This document shows, piece after piece, positions 41,787 through 50,647 of a stretch of 64,000 bases of DNA. The DNA is from Streptomyces ardesiacus (GTDB taxonomy: Bacteria > Actinomycetota > Actinomycetes > Streptomycetales > Streptomycetaceae). The notes under the pieces are model-generated. The model was given only the letters and a program-made list of their open reading frames with translations. It was not told the origin of the DNA and did not search any database. Each line of letters opens with the position of its first letter. Positions within the stretch are counted from its first letter, which is position 1. Location of the stretch: NCBI RefSeq assembly GCF_003112575.1, contig NZ_BEWC01000005.1, positions 682,001 through 746,000 of the forward strand, in the 5' to 3' direction. The position numbers and the translations under genes are program-made.

Positions 41787-41817
41787 ACTCTGCGGTCTCC
41801 AGCCGGTGGAGAGTCAA
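41787..41817 (-). promoter_or_regulatory. MerR-type promoter/operator
   Basis: On the minus strand: -35 TTGACT (41817-41812), 19-bp spacer, -10 CAGAGT (41792-41787). The spacer contains the dyad TCTCCA-N5-TGGAGA (41812-41796). A 19-bp spacer with a central dyad is the hallmark of MerR-controlled promoters, where the regulator untwists DNA to align the boxes. Predicted start of transcription falls at or next to the ATG at 41779. Confidence 0.65.
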
Positions 41818-41842
41818 GGCGCGTCCGGGCCGCGGGGAACGC

Positions 41843-43108
41843 CTATCCGGCCCGCTCGCCGAGCCAGGCCAGGGCGGCGACCGTCATGGCGCTCACGCCC
41901 GTGTCCAGGGTCGGCTGGACGACCGGGGCGAAGGAGGCGCTGTGGTTGACCGGGACGTCCTGCGCGACGGTGCCCTTGCGGGCGGCCTCCGCGTAGCGGT
42001 CCGGGTCGGTGCCGCCGATGGCCCAGTACGTGAACGGCACCCCGAAGGCCTGCGGGATCTCGCTCATGTCCTCGCTGGCGGTCTGCAGTTCGACGGTGTG
42101 GGCGTCGTCGCCGAAGTACGCGCCGAACGCCTGCGCGACGCGCCGGGTCGGCTCCTCGTCGTTGACGGTGGGCGGGAAGGACGAGAGCCGTTCGAACTCG
42201 GGTTCCTCGGGTGAGCGGGACGCCTCGCACTCGGCGCGGACGATGCGCTTGATCGCGTCCAGGACCCGGGTGCGGGTGGCGTCGTCGTACGTGCGGACGT
42301 TGAGCTCCAGGACGGCCCGGTCGGGGATGACGTTGGGGCCGCTGCCCGCGTGGATGCTGCCCACGGTGACGACGGCCGGGGTGGTGGCGGCCAGTTCCCG
42401 CGAGACCACGGTCTGCAGGCGCAGGACGACGGACGCCGCGAGCACCACCGGGTCGACCGACGCCTGGGGCGCCGAACCGTGCGCGCCCCGGCCGTGCAGG
42501 GTGACGCGGAGGCTGTCCGCGGCGGAGAGGAAGGAGCCCGCACGGGTGCCGACGTAACCGGCCGGGTACGGCAGGACGTGCTGGGCGAGGACGACGTCGG
42601 GCCGGGGCGACCGGTCGGTGAGGCCGTCCTCGATCATCGCCTCGGCGCCCGCGCCGTTCTCCTCGGAGGGCTGGAAGAGCGCGACGAAGGTGCCCCGCCA
42701 GGCGTCCCGGTGCCCGGCCAGCAGCCGCGCGCACCCGACGAGGCTGGTCACGTGCACGTCGTGGCCGCAGGCGTGCATCACCGGCTGCTCCCCGCCGTCC
42801 CCGTCGGTCACCGTCTCGGTGGAGGCGTACGGCAGGCCGGTCCGCTCCCGCACCGGGAGCGCGTCCATGTCGGCGCGGGCCATGACGACCGGGCCGTCCC
42901 CGTTGGCGAGCACCCCGATCACGCCGGTGCCGCCGATGCCCTCGGTCACCTCGTAACCGCTCTCCCGCAGGGCGTCAGCCGCCTTCTTCGCCGTACGGTG
43001 CTCCCGCAGGCCCAGCTCGGGGTGGCGGTGCAGGTCCCGGTAGAGGTCCTCCAGGCCGGAACGGACGGCGCCGAGTCCGGCCAGGACGGTCCGCGCGGTG
43101 TCACTCAT
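41843..43108 (-). CDS. M20-family amidohydrolase (hippurate/IAA-amino acid hydrolase type)
   Basis: A 421-residue metal-dependent amidohydrolase. LHRHPELGLREHRT (N-terminus), ARADMDALPVRE, HACGHDVH, SEENGAG, and a dimerisation-domain insert are typical of M20D enzymes that cleave N-acyl amino acids. ATG 43108 has GGAGGAACCCG immediately upstream; the much longer frame reading through upstream genes is false. Substrate unknown. Confidence 0.9.
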   Translation of the reverse strand: MSDTARTVLAGLGAVRSGLEDLYRDLHRHPELGLREHRTAKKAADALRESGYEVTEGIGGTGVIGVLANGDGPVVMARADMDALPVRERTGLPYASTETVTDGDGGEQPVMHACGHDVHVTSLVGCARLLAGHRDAWRGTFVALFQPSEENGAGAEAMIEDGLTDRSPRPDVVLAQHVLPYPAGYVGTRAGSFLSAADSLRVTLHGRGAHGSAPQASVDPVVLAASVVLRLQTVVSRELAATTPAVVTVGSIHAGSGPNVIPDRAVLELNVRTYDDATRTRVLDAIKRIVRAECEASRSPEEPEFERLSSFPPTVNDEEPTRRVAQAFGAYFGDDAHTVELQTASEDMSEIPQAFGVPFTYWAIGGTDPDRYAEAARKGTVAQDVPVNHSASFAPVVQPTLDTGVSAMTVAALAWLGERAG

Positions 43109-43131
43109 CGGGTTCCTCCATGGGATCGAGG

Positions 43132-43788
43132 CTACGGACGGCGCCGGGTTCGGCCACCGGACGGGCGCGTCTCGGGTGGTTCCGGTGCGTTGAGGCCGAA
43201 GTGGAGACCGAGCATCCGGATCAGGAAGCAGACCGCCGCCGCTCCGAGCGCCGCCGGGAGGCCGTACAGCCCCGTCTCGGTGGTCGCGACGGTCACCGCG
43301 GCGCCCGCCAGGGCGGGGATGGCGTACAGGCCGGTCCGCAGCACCGTCGGGATCCGGCCGACGAGCGTGTCGCGGATCGTCCCTCCGCCGACCGCGGTGA
43401 TCACGCCCAGCAGCATCGCGGGTACGACGGTCAGCCCGGCGTGCAGCGCCTTGCTCGCGCCGATCACCGCGAAGGTGCTCAGGCCGACCGCGTCGAGCAC
43501 GGTGATCGCCGGTTCCAGCCGGCGCAGGTGCCTGCTGACCGCGAAGGCGATGAGACCGCCGACGGCGGCGAGCGTGTAGTAGCGCCAGTCGAGCAGGGTG
43601 GCGGGCGGCAGGGAGTCGATGAGCACGTCCCGGATGAACCCGCCGCCCAACGCGGTGATCATCCCCAGCACCACCACTCCGACCACGTCCAGCCGCGCCG
43701 CCCGCACCGCGGCCAGCGCCCCGTTCAGCCCGAACGCGAAGGTGCCGGTCAGATCCAGGGCGAGCAGCGGCGCGGGTTCGGTGCTCAT
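43132..43788 (-). CDS. TRIC/UPF0126-family membrane protein
   Basis: A 218-residue protein with seven hydrophobic segments and the duplicated glycine-rich motif of the bacterial trimeric intracellular cation channel family (ITALGGGFIRDVLI and ITAVGGGTIRDTLVGRIP). Prokaryotic TRIC proteins conduct K+/Na+. A basic proline-containing C-terminus follows. 24 bp upstream of the amidohydrolase start on the same strand, so a possible two-gene operon. Confidence 0.88.
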   Translation of the reverse strand: MSTEPAPLLALDLTGTFAFGLNGALAAVRAARLDVVGVVVLGMITALGGGFIRDVLIDSLPPATLLDWRYYTLAAVGGLIAFAVSRHLRRLEPAITVLDAVGLSTFAVIGASKALHAGLTVVPAMLLGVITAVGGGTIRDTLVGRIPTVLRTGLYAIPALAGAAVTVATTETGLYGLPAALGAAAVCFLIRMLGLHFGLNAPEPPETRPSGGRTRRRP

Positions 43789-43843
43789 GGGGCGCCGGGT
43801 ACCCCGGTGCCGCTTCTGTCAGCCGGGCCGTCCCGTCCCCGTC

Positions 43844-43950
43844 GTGAACGGCGCACCGGGGACCGTCTGGTCCCGGCGGTGAAACGGCGCACCGGGGACC
43901 GTCCGGTCCCGGCGGTGAACGGCGCACCGGCGACCGGGCCGGTGACCGGC
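43844..43950. repeat. Three imperfect 35-36-bp tandem repeats with internal hairpins
   Basis: Units beginning GTGAACGGCGCACCGG start at 43844, 43879 and 43915; the third is partly diverged. The first two contain a GGGACC-N4-GGTCCC hairpin. They lie between the divergent TRIC and RibD-like genes, in a 247-bp gap with no gene, and could affect transcription or mRNA stability. Confidence 0.7.
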
Positions 43951-44035
43951 GGCGGGACCGCCGGCGCGGCGGCCATGACCGACAATGGCGGCGCCCCTCG
44001 CCCAGCCCGCCCACCGCCCCACCGGAGTGCCGCCC

Positions 44036-45166
44036 ATGCCCCTCCCCCACGTCCTCCTCTCCGCCGCCGTCTCCCTCGACGGCTGTCTGGACGACAGCGG
44101 GCCCGAACGGCTCCTGCTGTCCAGCCCCGCCGACTTCGAGCGGGTCGACGAGGTGCGGGCCCGGGTGGACGCGATCCTGGTCGGGGCCGGGACGATCCGG
44201 GCGGACAATCCGCGGCTGCTGGTGAACTCGGCCGAGCGGCGGGCGGCGCGGGTCGCGGCCGGGGAGGCGGAGTACCCGCTCAAGGTCGCCGTCAGCGGGA
44301 GCGGCGAGCTGGACCCGGCGGCGCGGTTCTGGCACACGGGCGGGGAGAAGGTGCTGCTGACCACGGACGACGGTGCCCGGCGGGCCCGCGCGCTCGGGAT
44401 CGGTGCCGACGTCGTGTCCCTGGGGCCGGCGCTGGACTGGCACGCCGCACTGGAGCACCTGCACGACCGGCGGGGCGTGCGGCGGCTCATGGTCGAGGGG
44501 GGCGGGAGCGTGCACACCCAGCTGCTCCAGCAGGAGCTGGCCGACGAACTGCAGCTCGTCCTCGCCCCGCTCCTGGTCGGGGACCCGGCCGCGCCCCGGC
44601 TGTTCGGGCCCGGCGCCTACCAGAGCGGGCGGCTGCGGCTGGTGGAGTCCCGGCGGATCGAGGACGTCGTGCTGATGCGGTACCGGCCCACCGCACCCGG
44701 CACCGGCGGGCGCGTGGCCGCCGCCGACCGGCACTGGCTGGGGCTCGCCTGTGAGCTGGCCGAGCTGTGCCCGCCGTCGGACACCGCCTTCAGCGTGGGG
44801 GCGGTCGTGGTCGCCGCCGACGGGAGCGAGCTGGCGCGGGGGCATTCGCGGGAGGGGGGCGACGCGGTCGTGCACGCGGAGGAGGCCGCGCTCGCGAAGA
44901 TCGCGCCGGACGACCCCCGGCTCGCCCGCGCCACCGTGTACAGCAGTCTCGAGCCCTGTGCCCGCCGGGCCTCCCGGCCCGCGCCCTGTGCCCGGCTGAT
45001 CCTCGACGCCGGGGTGCGCCGCGTCGTCACGGCCTGGCGGGAGCCGGACACCTTCGTGACGGGACCGGACGGCAGCGGGGTGCTCGCCGCCGGGGGCGCC
45101 GACGTCGTCGTGCTGCCCGCGTTCGAGGCCCGGGCCAAGGCGCCGAACCGGCATCTGGAGCGGTAG
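44036..45166 (+). CDS. RibD-like protein with reversed domain order (reductase-deaminase)
   Basis: A 376-residue protein with an N-terminal RibD_C/DHFR-like reductase domain (SAAVSLDGCLDD, VGAGTIRADNPRLLV, MVEGGGSVHTQLL; about 1-220) and a C-terminal cytidine/deoxycytidylate deaminase-like domain (HAEEAAL zinc His/Glu and SLEPCARR...APCARLI Cys pair; about 235-370). Canonical RibD has deaminase first. ATG 44036 has GGAG 8 bp upstream. It may do both riboflavin steps (deamination and ribosyl reduction) on a flavin precursor or an analogue; a second standard RibD elsewhere would argue for a specialised substrate. Confidence 0.85.
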   Translation: MPLPHVLLSAAVSLDGCLDDSGPERLLLSSPADFERVDEVRARVDAILVGAGTIRADNPRLLVNSAERRAARVAAGEAEYPLKVAVSGSGELDPAARFWHTGGEKVLLTTDDGARRARALGIGADVVSLGPALDWHAALEHLHDRRGVRRLMVEGGGSVHTQLLQQELADELQLVLAPLLVGDPAAPRLFGPGAYQSGRLRLVESRRIEDVVLMRYRPTAPGTGGRVAAADRHWLGLACELAELCPPSDTAFSVGAVVVAADGSELARGHSREGGDAVVHAEEAALAKIAPDDPRLARATVYSSLEPCARRASRPAPCARLILDAGVRRVVTAWREPDTFVTGPDGSGVLAAGGADVVVLPAFEARAKAPNRHLER

Positions 45167-45233
45167 GAGACCCCCGCGGGGGCACCGATGTGCATTCCGG
45201 TCCCTGGATGACGTACAGTGGTGCACACAACGA

Positions 45234-45307
45234 CGCGGGGTGGAGCAGCTCGGTAGCTCGCTGGGCTCATAACCCAGAGGTCGCAGGTTCAAATCCTGTC
45301 CCCGCTA
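45234..45307 (+). tRNA. Initiator tRNA-fMet (CAT)
   Basis: Cloverleaf with anticodon CAT and the two initiator hallmarks: a mismatched first acceptor pair (C1 against T72) and three consecutive G-C pairs in the anticodon stem (GGG/CCC around CTCATAA). CCA is not encoded. A -10-like TACAGT sits at 45214-45219, and a terminator follows. Confidence 0.96.
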
Positions 45308-45314
45308 CTGAAGG

Positions 45315-45350
45315 CCGAGGGCCGGAATCCGAAAGGGTTCCGGCCCTCGG
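45315..45350 (+). terminator. Terminator of tRNA-fMet
   Basis: Perfect 13-bp arms CCGAGGGCCGGAA (45315-45327) and its complement (45338-45350) with a 10-nt loop, 8 bp after the tRNA. Confidence 0.85.
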
Positions 45351-45481
45351 TGCATTCCCCTCCCGGGCGTGTCCGTCATCCGGTCGGCCCCCCACCGCTC
45401 GCCGCCCGCCCCCGCTGCCGGAAATCTGGACTCCTGGACGGCAAGTGGCACGCGGACGTGCGGGGTGGCGGGAGACGAGTG

Positions 45482-46708
45482 GTGCGGCCAGGTGACGTGG
45501 ACGACGAGGGAGCGGTCGCCAGAGCCGGCGGCCGGCTCCCCGGCGACCCCGCGCCCGATCCCGGCCTCGGCGACGACGAGTCGCCCGCCGCCGCGCCGCC
45601 GCGCCGCCGGACCGGGTACCGGCGGGCCCTCGTGCTCGCGCTTCCCGTGCTGCTGATCGTCGTCGCCGTCCTGTACGACGTCCTCACCCCGAGGTACTTC
45701 ACCGCCGGCCCCCTCTACGCGGCCGCGCCCCTGATCGCCGCGCCGGTCTACTCGCGGCGCGGCACGGTGCTCACGGGCGTCACCGTCGTCGTCGCGGTCA
45801 TCGGGCTGCAGCTCGCCAAGGGCGTCATCCACTACGTGGACTCCCTCACCGAACTGATCACCATCGCGACGGTCGCCGTGCTCGCCGTCTTCGTGAACGG
45901 CTTCGTCCGGCGCACCGGTGCGCGCCTCGTCTCCGTCCGCGAGATCGCCGAGGCCGCCCAGCGCGCCGTGCTGCCCGAACCCGCCGAGCGCATCGCCGGT
46001 TTCGAGATCGCCGTCTGCTACGAGGCCGCGCAGGCCGACGCCTTCATCGGCGGCGACCTGTACGCGGTGCAGGACAGCGCCCGCGGCGTCCGGCTCATCG
46101 TCGGCGACGTGCGGGGCAAGGGCATGGGCGCGGTGGCCGCCGTCGCCGTCGTGATCGGCGCCTTCCGGGAGGCCGCCGAGCAGGAGGCGACGCTGGAGGC
46201 GGTGGCGCAGCGCCTGGAGCGGGCCCTGGCGCGCGAGGGCACCCGGCGGGACGGACTGGACGCCTTCGAGGGTTTCACCACCGCGATCCTCGTCGAACTC
46301 CCGCACGGCGACGGGACCGTACGCATCGTCAACCGCGGCCACCCGCCGCCCCTGATGCTCCACGCCGACGGCAGCGTCGGCCCGCTGCCCGCCCGCGAGT
46401 CGGCCCTGCCGCTCGGCATGGGCGAGCTGGGGGTGTGGCCCGACCGGGCGGAGGAGGCCGACTTCCCCAGTGGGGCCACCCTGCTGCTCTACACCGACGG
46501 GCTGACCGAAGCCCGGGACGCCGCGGGCGAGTTCTACGATCCGCAGGCGCGGCTGGCGGGCCGCGCCTTCCGGGACCCGGCGGCGCTGCTCGACGCCCTC
46601 GCCGAGGACGTGCGCCGGCACTCGGGGGGCGGCATGGCGGACGACATGGCGCTGCTCGCCGTACGGCGGCCCCGGCGCGGGGACCATGATCATTGTCACG
46701 AGCCGTGA
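45482..46708 (+). CDS. Membrane PP2C/SpoIIE-family phosphatase
   Basis: A 408-residue protein with about three N-terminal TM segments (about 45-140) and a C-terminal PPM/SpoIIE Ser/Thr phosphatase domain (AAQRAVLPEP, FIGGDLYAV, LIVGDVRGKGMGAVA, VNRGHPPPL, LLLYTDGLTEARD, MADDMALLAV). The metal-binding Asp residues are in GGDLY, GDVRGKG and DDMALL. GTG 45482 has GGGAG 7 bp upstream. Such phosphatases usually dephosphorylate anti-anti-sigma factors in stress or development circuits; no partner is adjacent. Confidence 0.88.
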   Translation: MRPGDVDDEGAVARAGGRLPGDPAPDPGLGDDESPAAAPPRRRTGYRRALVLALPVLLIVVAVLYDVLTPRYFTAGPLYAAAPLIAAPVYSRRGTVLTGVTVVVAVIGLQLAKGVIHYVDSLTELITIATVAVLAVFVNGFVRRTGARLVSVREIAEAAQRAVLPEPAERIAGFEIAVCYEAAQADAFIGGDLYAVQDSARGVRLIVGDVRGKGMGAVAAVAVVIGAFREAAEQEATLEAVAQRLERALAREGTRRDGLDAFEGFTTAILVELPHGDGTVRIVNRGHPPPLMLHADGSVGPLPARESALPLGMGELGVWPDRAEEADFPSGATLLLYTDGLTEARDAAGEFYDPQARLAGRAFRDPAALLDALAEDVRRHSGGGMADDMALLAVRRPRRGDHDHCHEP

Positions 46709-46934
46709 CAGCATGACCCCCCTCCGCATAACAACTGACACACCGTCAGAACAAAGTGGCGTGAAGAGGAATACTGAGGGGCGGTCAACTCGACCGGTTT
46801 TCACCGGCCATGAGGGGTATGTACCGGCCGTTTCCGTTAATGATCAAGCGGAACGGCTTGGAATCCGAGCCCCGCGTCTATTAACGTTCGATAACGCAGC
46901 GCGGTCGTCCCAGCCGTCACAGAAGGCGGCTCCG
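46709..46934. other. AT-rich promoter region upstream of the riboswitch
   Basis: A 226-bp gene-free stretch with several AT-rich blocks, including a TATTAACGTTCGATAA near-palindrome (about 46880). It probably holds the promoter for the riboswitch transcript; no hexamer pair is certain. Confidence 0.4.
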
Positions 46935-47076
46935 TGCGCACGCGCCGAATCCCGCAAGGGAACCGGGGAACCACCACATTGGGGTGAATCGGGCGTATGG
47001 CGCCGTGGAAACACGGTCGGCAGGCACCCGTAGGAGACCTTCCTGCTCCGAACCCGTCAGCTAACCCGGTAGGCGG
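46935..47076 (+). ncRNA. Cyclic di-AMP riboswitch (ydaO/yuaA class)
   Basis: The conserved ydaO core is present: CGCCGAAT at 46943, GGGAACCGGGGAACC at about 46958, GGGGTGAATC at 46981, then GGAGACCTTCC and GCTCCGAACCCGTCAGCTAACCCGGTAGGCG (47032-47075, cited here in parts). It is followed directly by GGAAGG and AAAGGAG before the GTG of a cell-wall M23 peptidase. This riboswitch class turns off cell-wall hydrolase genes when c-di-AMP is high, and this gene arrangement is common in Streptomyces. Confidence 0.92.
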
Positions 47077-47100
47077 AAGGAAGGAAAGGAGTACGCCCAC

Positions 47101-48144
47101 GTGGCGTCCAACCGGCCTGCCCCCGAGGCCCCGTTCGTGCCCACCGGGCACGGCACCGACACCTTCGGCTACGACGCCCCCCGCGCCGAAGAGGGTCCCT
47201 GGGAGGAGTGGAACCCCACCGCGGAGTCCATCCGCCCCGTGCGCGGCCGGCACCGCGTCGCCAAGCAGCGCGGCGGACTCGCCCGCAGCTCCACCGTCCT
47301 CGGCGTCGGTGTCATTGCCGCCGTCGGCGCGGGCGGCATGGCCAGCGCGCAGACCGGCAAGCCGCCGGTCTCCATCTCCCTGCCCGACCTGCCGAACGTC
47401 GGCTCGCTGATGCCCGGCGGCGAGGAGGAGCCGGAGTCCGAGGGCTCCGCCACCCCGCTCAGCGGCATCACCCAGGCCGTCGCCGCGGACACCTCGCCGA
47501 GCACGGACGCCACCGGCGCCGGTGAGTCGCTGCGGGCCCGGATCATGGCGCAGGCCGAGCAGCAGCAGGCCCAGGTCGAGACCAAGGCCGCCGCCGAAGC
47601 CCAGGCCGCCGCCGAGAAGAAGGCCGCGGAAGCGGCGGCGAAGGCCGCCGAGGAGGCCGAGGAGAAGGCCGCCGCCGCCAAGAAGAAGGCGGAGGAGGAG
47701 GCCGCGAAGAAGGCCGAGGCCGAGCGGCTCGCGAAGCTGGCCAAGCAGTTCACGCTGCCGACCTCCTCGTACACGATCTCCTCCACCTTCAACCAGGCGG
47801 GCTCCCTGTGGGCCTCCGGTCACCACACCGGCCTCGACTTCGCCGCCCCCACGGGCACCCTGCTCAAGGCGGTGCACAGCGGCACCATCACGTCGGCCGG
47901 CTGGGACGGGTCGTACGGCTACAAGACCGTGCTCACCCTCGACGACGGCACCGAGCTCTGGTACGCGCACCAGTCGTCCATCAACGTCAGCGTCGGCCAG
48001 AAGGTCACCACCGGTGACGTCATCGGCCGCGTCGGGGCCACCGGCAACGTCACCGGTGCCCACCTCCACCTGGAGGTCCACACCACCGACGGCTCGGGCA
48101 TCGACCCGATGGCCTGGCTGCAGAGCAAGGGCCTCACCCCCTGA
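47101..48144 (+). CDS. M23-family cell-wall endopeptidase (LytM-type)
   Basis: A 347-residue peptidoglycan hydrolase. A cytosolic N-terminus (about 1-58) precedes one hydrophobic segment (STVLGVGVIAAVGAGGMASA, about 62-82). Then comes an Ala/Glu/Lys/Gln coiled coil (about 145-220) and a C-terminal M23 domain with zinc motifs HTGLDF and HLHLEVH intact (about 240-345). It cuts peptide crosslinks outside the membrane. GTG 47101 has AAAGGAG upstream. Controlled by the c-di-AMP riboswitch in its leader. Confidence 0.9.
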   Translation: MASNRPAPEAPFVPTGHGTDTFGYDAPRAEEGPWEEWNPTAESIRPVRGRHRVAKQRGGLARSSTVLGVGVIAAVGAGGMASAQTGKPPVSISLPDLPNVGSLMPGGEEEPESEGSATPLSGITQAVAADTSPSTDATGAGESLRARIMAQAEQQQAQVETKAAAEAQAAAEKKAAEAAAKAAEEAEEKAAAAKKKAEEEAAKKAEAERLAKLAKQFTLPTSSYTISSTFNQAGSLWASGHHTGLDFAAPTGTLLKAVHSGTITSAGWDGSYGYKTVLTLDDGTELWYAHQSSINVSVGQKVTTGDVIGRVGATGNVTGAHLHLEVHTTDGSGIDPMAWLQSKGLTP

Positions 48145-48275
48145 CCCACTCCTGAGGCGCCCCGCTGAACCCCGGCGGTCCTGACGGCCAACCCCCCGAC
48201 GTCAGGGCTGCCGGTTTGCGGGATCTTTGCGCGCCTTCCGGAATGCTCCGCTCCGCTACGGTCGTTGACCCCTGC

Positions 48276-49220
48276 ATGACTTCTGCGCGCAAGCTCGGCT
48301 CCTCCGACCTCGAGGTCTTCCCCCTGGCCCTCGGCGGCAACGTCTTCGGCTGGACCGCCGACCGGGCCGGCTCCTTCGCCGTCCTCGACGCCTACACGGC
48401 GGCGGGCGGCAACTTCATCGACACCGCCGACTCCTACTCCGCCTGGGTCGACGGCAACAGCGGCGGCGAGTCCGAGACCGTCCTCGGCGCGTGGCTCGCG
48501 GCCCGCGGCAACCGTGACGACGTCGTCCTCGCCACCAAGGTCAGCCAGCACCCCGAGTACCCGGGTCTGTCCGCCGCGAACATCAAGGCCGCGGCCGACG
48601 CCTCGCTGCGCCGCCTGGGCACCGACCACATCGACCTCTACTACACGCACTTCGACAAGCCCGAGGTGCCGGTCGAGGAGATCGTCGGCGCCCTCGACGA
48701 GCTGGTGAGGGCGGGCAAGGTGCGGTACATCGCCGCCTCCAACATCTCCGCCGAGCGGCTCGCGGCGTCCCTGGAGTTCTCCGACCGCGAGGGACTGGCC
48801 CGGTACGTGGCACTCCAGCCGCACTACAACCTGGTCTCCCGCGACACCTACGAGGGCGAGCTGCGCGACCTCGCCGAGCGGGCCGGTCTCGCCGCGGTGC
48901 CGTACTACGCCCTGGCGTCCGGGTTCCTCACCGGCAAGTACCGGCCCGGCACCGCCGTGGACAGCCCGCGGGCGGGCGGTGCGGCGCGGCACCTGGAGAC
49001 CGGGCGCGGGCGCCGGGTGCTGGCCGCCCTGGACGAGATCGCCGAGGCCCACGACGCACCCGTCGCCACGGTCGCCCTGGCCTGGCTGGCCGCCCAGCCG
49101 ACGGTGGCGGCGCCGATCGCCTCCGCGCGCACGGTGGAGCAGCTGCCGGCGCTGCTGGGCGTGGCCGAACTGGACCTGACGGCGGACGAGGTCGCACGGC
49201 TCACGCGGGCCTCCGCCTGA
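48276..49220 (+). CDS. Aldo/keto reductase
   Basis: A 314-residue NADPH-dependent AKR. The tetrad is visible: Asp and Tyr in FIDTADSYSAW, Lys in VLATKVSQH and His in LYYTHFDKP. The late ASARTVEQL motif binds NADPH. ATG 48276 is chosen; a TACGGT -10-like box lies 13 bp upstream (48257-48262), so the mRNA leader would be very short. Substrate unknown. Confidence 0.9.
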   Translation: MTSARKLGSSDLEVFPLALGGNVFGWTADRAGSFAVLDAYTAAGGNFIDTADSYSAWVDGNSGGESETVLGAWLAARGNRDDVVLATKVSQHPEYPGLSAANIKAAADASLRRLGTDHIDLYYTHFDKPEVPVEEIVGALDELVRAGKVRYIAASNISAERLAASLEFSDREGLARYVALQPHYNLVSRDTYEGELRDLAERAGLAAVPYYALASGFLTGKYRPGTAVDSPRAGGAARHLETGRGRRVLAALDEIAEAHDAPVATVALAWLAAQPTVAAPIASARTVEQLPALLGVAELDLTADEVARLTRASA

Positions 49221-49239
49221 GCGGACGGGCCGGGCCGGC

Positions 49240-50637
49240 CTAGGGCCGGTGGGGGTGCGGGCGCGGTGGTGGACACGGCGCGTACGGCGCGTACCGCGGG
49301 TGGGGCGCGTACGTCGCCTGCGGGTGGCGGGGCGCGTACGGGCCGTGCGGCGGCTGGAAGTACGGCCCGTACGTCACATGCCCGTAGCCGTACCCGTACC
49401 CGTGCCCGTACGCCCACGGCGGTACCGGCCGCGGTGCGGGCGGTGCGGTGGCCCGGGCCGCGTGCTCCAGTGCCGGGCGGGCCACGTCCCGCAGGTGCCA
49501 CAGGGCGTCCAGCAGTTCCCGCTCCCGCACGGTGAAGCCGGCGCCCGCCCTGCCCCGGCGCCCGCGCTGCCGCAGGAAGGCCACCGAGGTCGCGCAGGCC
49601 TCGTACCGCGCCACCGCCCGCGCCCCCTCCTTCCCGGCGTGGCGGCGGGCGTACCGCCGGGCGATCCGGCGGGCCCGCATCGAGCCGAGCGCGTACGGCT
49701 CGGCCGGCGTCAGCCATCCGGCGGCGACGTACGCGGGCAGCTCGGCGCGCACGGTGCGCAGTTCCCGCTGCCGGGACCAGACGACCAGCCAGGTCAGCAG
49801 GCCGAAGGCGGGGACCATGAACGCGGCGTACACGGCGAAGAAGCCGTAGTCGCCGAACGCGGCCGAGCCGTTCCACAGGGCGTGCATGCCCATCGCGAGC
49901 AGCAGCCCGGCCAGGGGGAGCAGGGACCGGCGCAGGTGGTGCCGGCCCGGGGAGAGCGCGGCGATGCCGAAGCCGATGCCGGTGAGCACGGTGAACAGGG
50001 GATGCGCGAAGGGCGACATCACGACGCGGACGAAGAAGGTCGCCGCGGTGACGGAGGCGATGCCGCGGTCGCCGGTGAGCTGGTCGGTGCCGAAGGCGTT
50101 GCCCAGGTAGAGGATGTTCTCGGTGAAGGCGAAACCGGTGGCCGTGATCCCGGCGACGACCACGCCGTCGACGATGCCGTTGAAGTCCCGCCTGCGGAAG
50201 AGGAAGACCAGGAGGACGGCGGCGGCCTTGGCGGACTCCTCGACGACCGGGGCTATGACCGTCGCGCCCAGGGTGTCCGCGCTCGCCGGGTCGGCGGTGG
50301 CGGTCGCTATCCAGCGGGTGGCGAAGCTGTTGGCGACGATCGCTATCAGCGCCGCCGCACAGGCGCCCCAGGCGAAGCAGAACACCAGGTTCCGCCAGGG
50401 GCCGGGGTCGACCCGGTCCAGCCAGCGGAACGCCGCCACGAGCAGCGGGACGGGCAGGACGGCCAGGCCGAGCCCCACGAGGAAACCGCGCGTCCCGGTC
50501 TGTTCGCGCACCAGGGCCAGGATTACCAGGCCGGAGAGCGCGAGCAGGGTGATCAGCGCGCCGTAACGGACCCAGGGGCGCTGCCACCAGTGCGTATGCC
50601 GGTGCGGACGGATCGGACACGGGGGACAGGTGGCCAC
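49240..50637 (-). CDS. PrsW-family intramembrane metalloprotease
   Basis: A 465-residue polytopic membrane protein with about eight TM segments. The family motifs VVEESAKA (EExxK), FAFTENILYL and HPLFT are intact and form the membrane-embedded metal site. The C-terminal 80 residues are Pro/Tyr/Gly-rich and disordered. PrsW proteases can release sigma factors by cleaving anti-sigma factors; here the substrate is unknown. Its long tail overlaps no other gene. Confidence 0.87.
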   Translation of the reverse strand: MATCPPCPIRPHRHTHWWQRPWVRYGALITLLALSGLVILALVREQTGTRGFLVGLGLAVLPVPLLVAAFRWLDRVDPGPWRNLVFCFAWGACAAALIAIVANSFATRWIATATADPASADTLGATVIAPVVEESAKAAAVLLVFLFRRRDFNGIVDGVVVAGITATGFAFTENILYLGNAFGTDQLTGDRGIASVTAATFFVRVVMSPFAHPLFTVLTGIGFGIAALSPGRHHLRRSLLPLAGLLLAMGMHALWNGSAAFGDYGFFAVYAAFMVPAFGLLTWLVVWSRQRELRTVRAELPAYVAAGWLTPAEPYALGSMRARRIARRYARRHAGKEGARAVARYEACATSVAFLRQRGRRGRAGAGFTVRERELLDALWHLRDVARPALEHAARATAPPAPRPVPPWAYGHGYGYGYGHVTYGPYFQPPHGPYAPRHPQATYAPHPRYAPYAPCPPPRPHPHRP

Positions 50638-50647
50638 GGCATGGACC

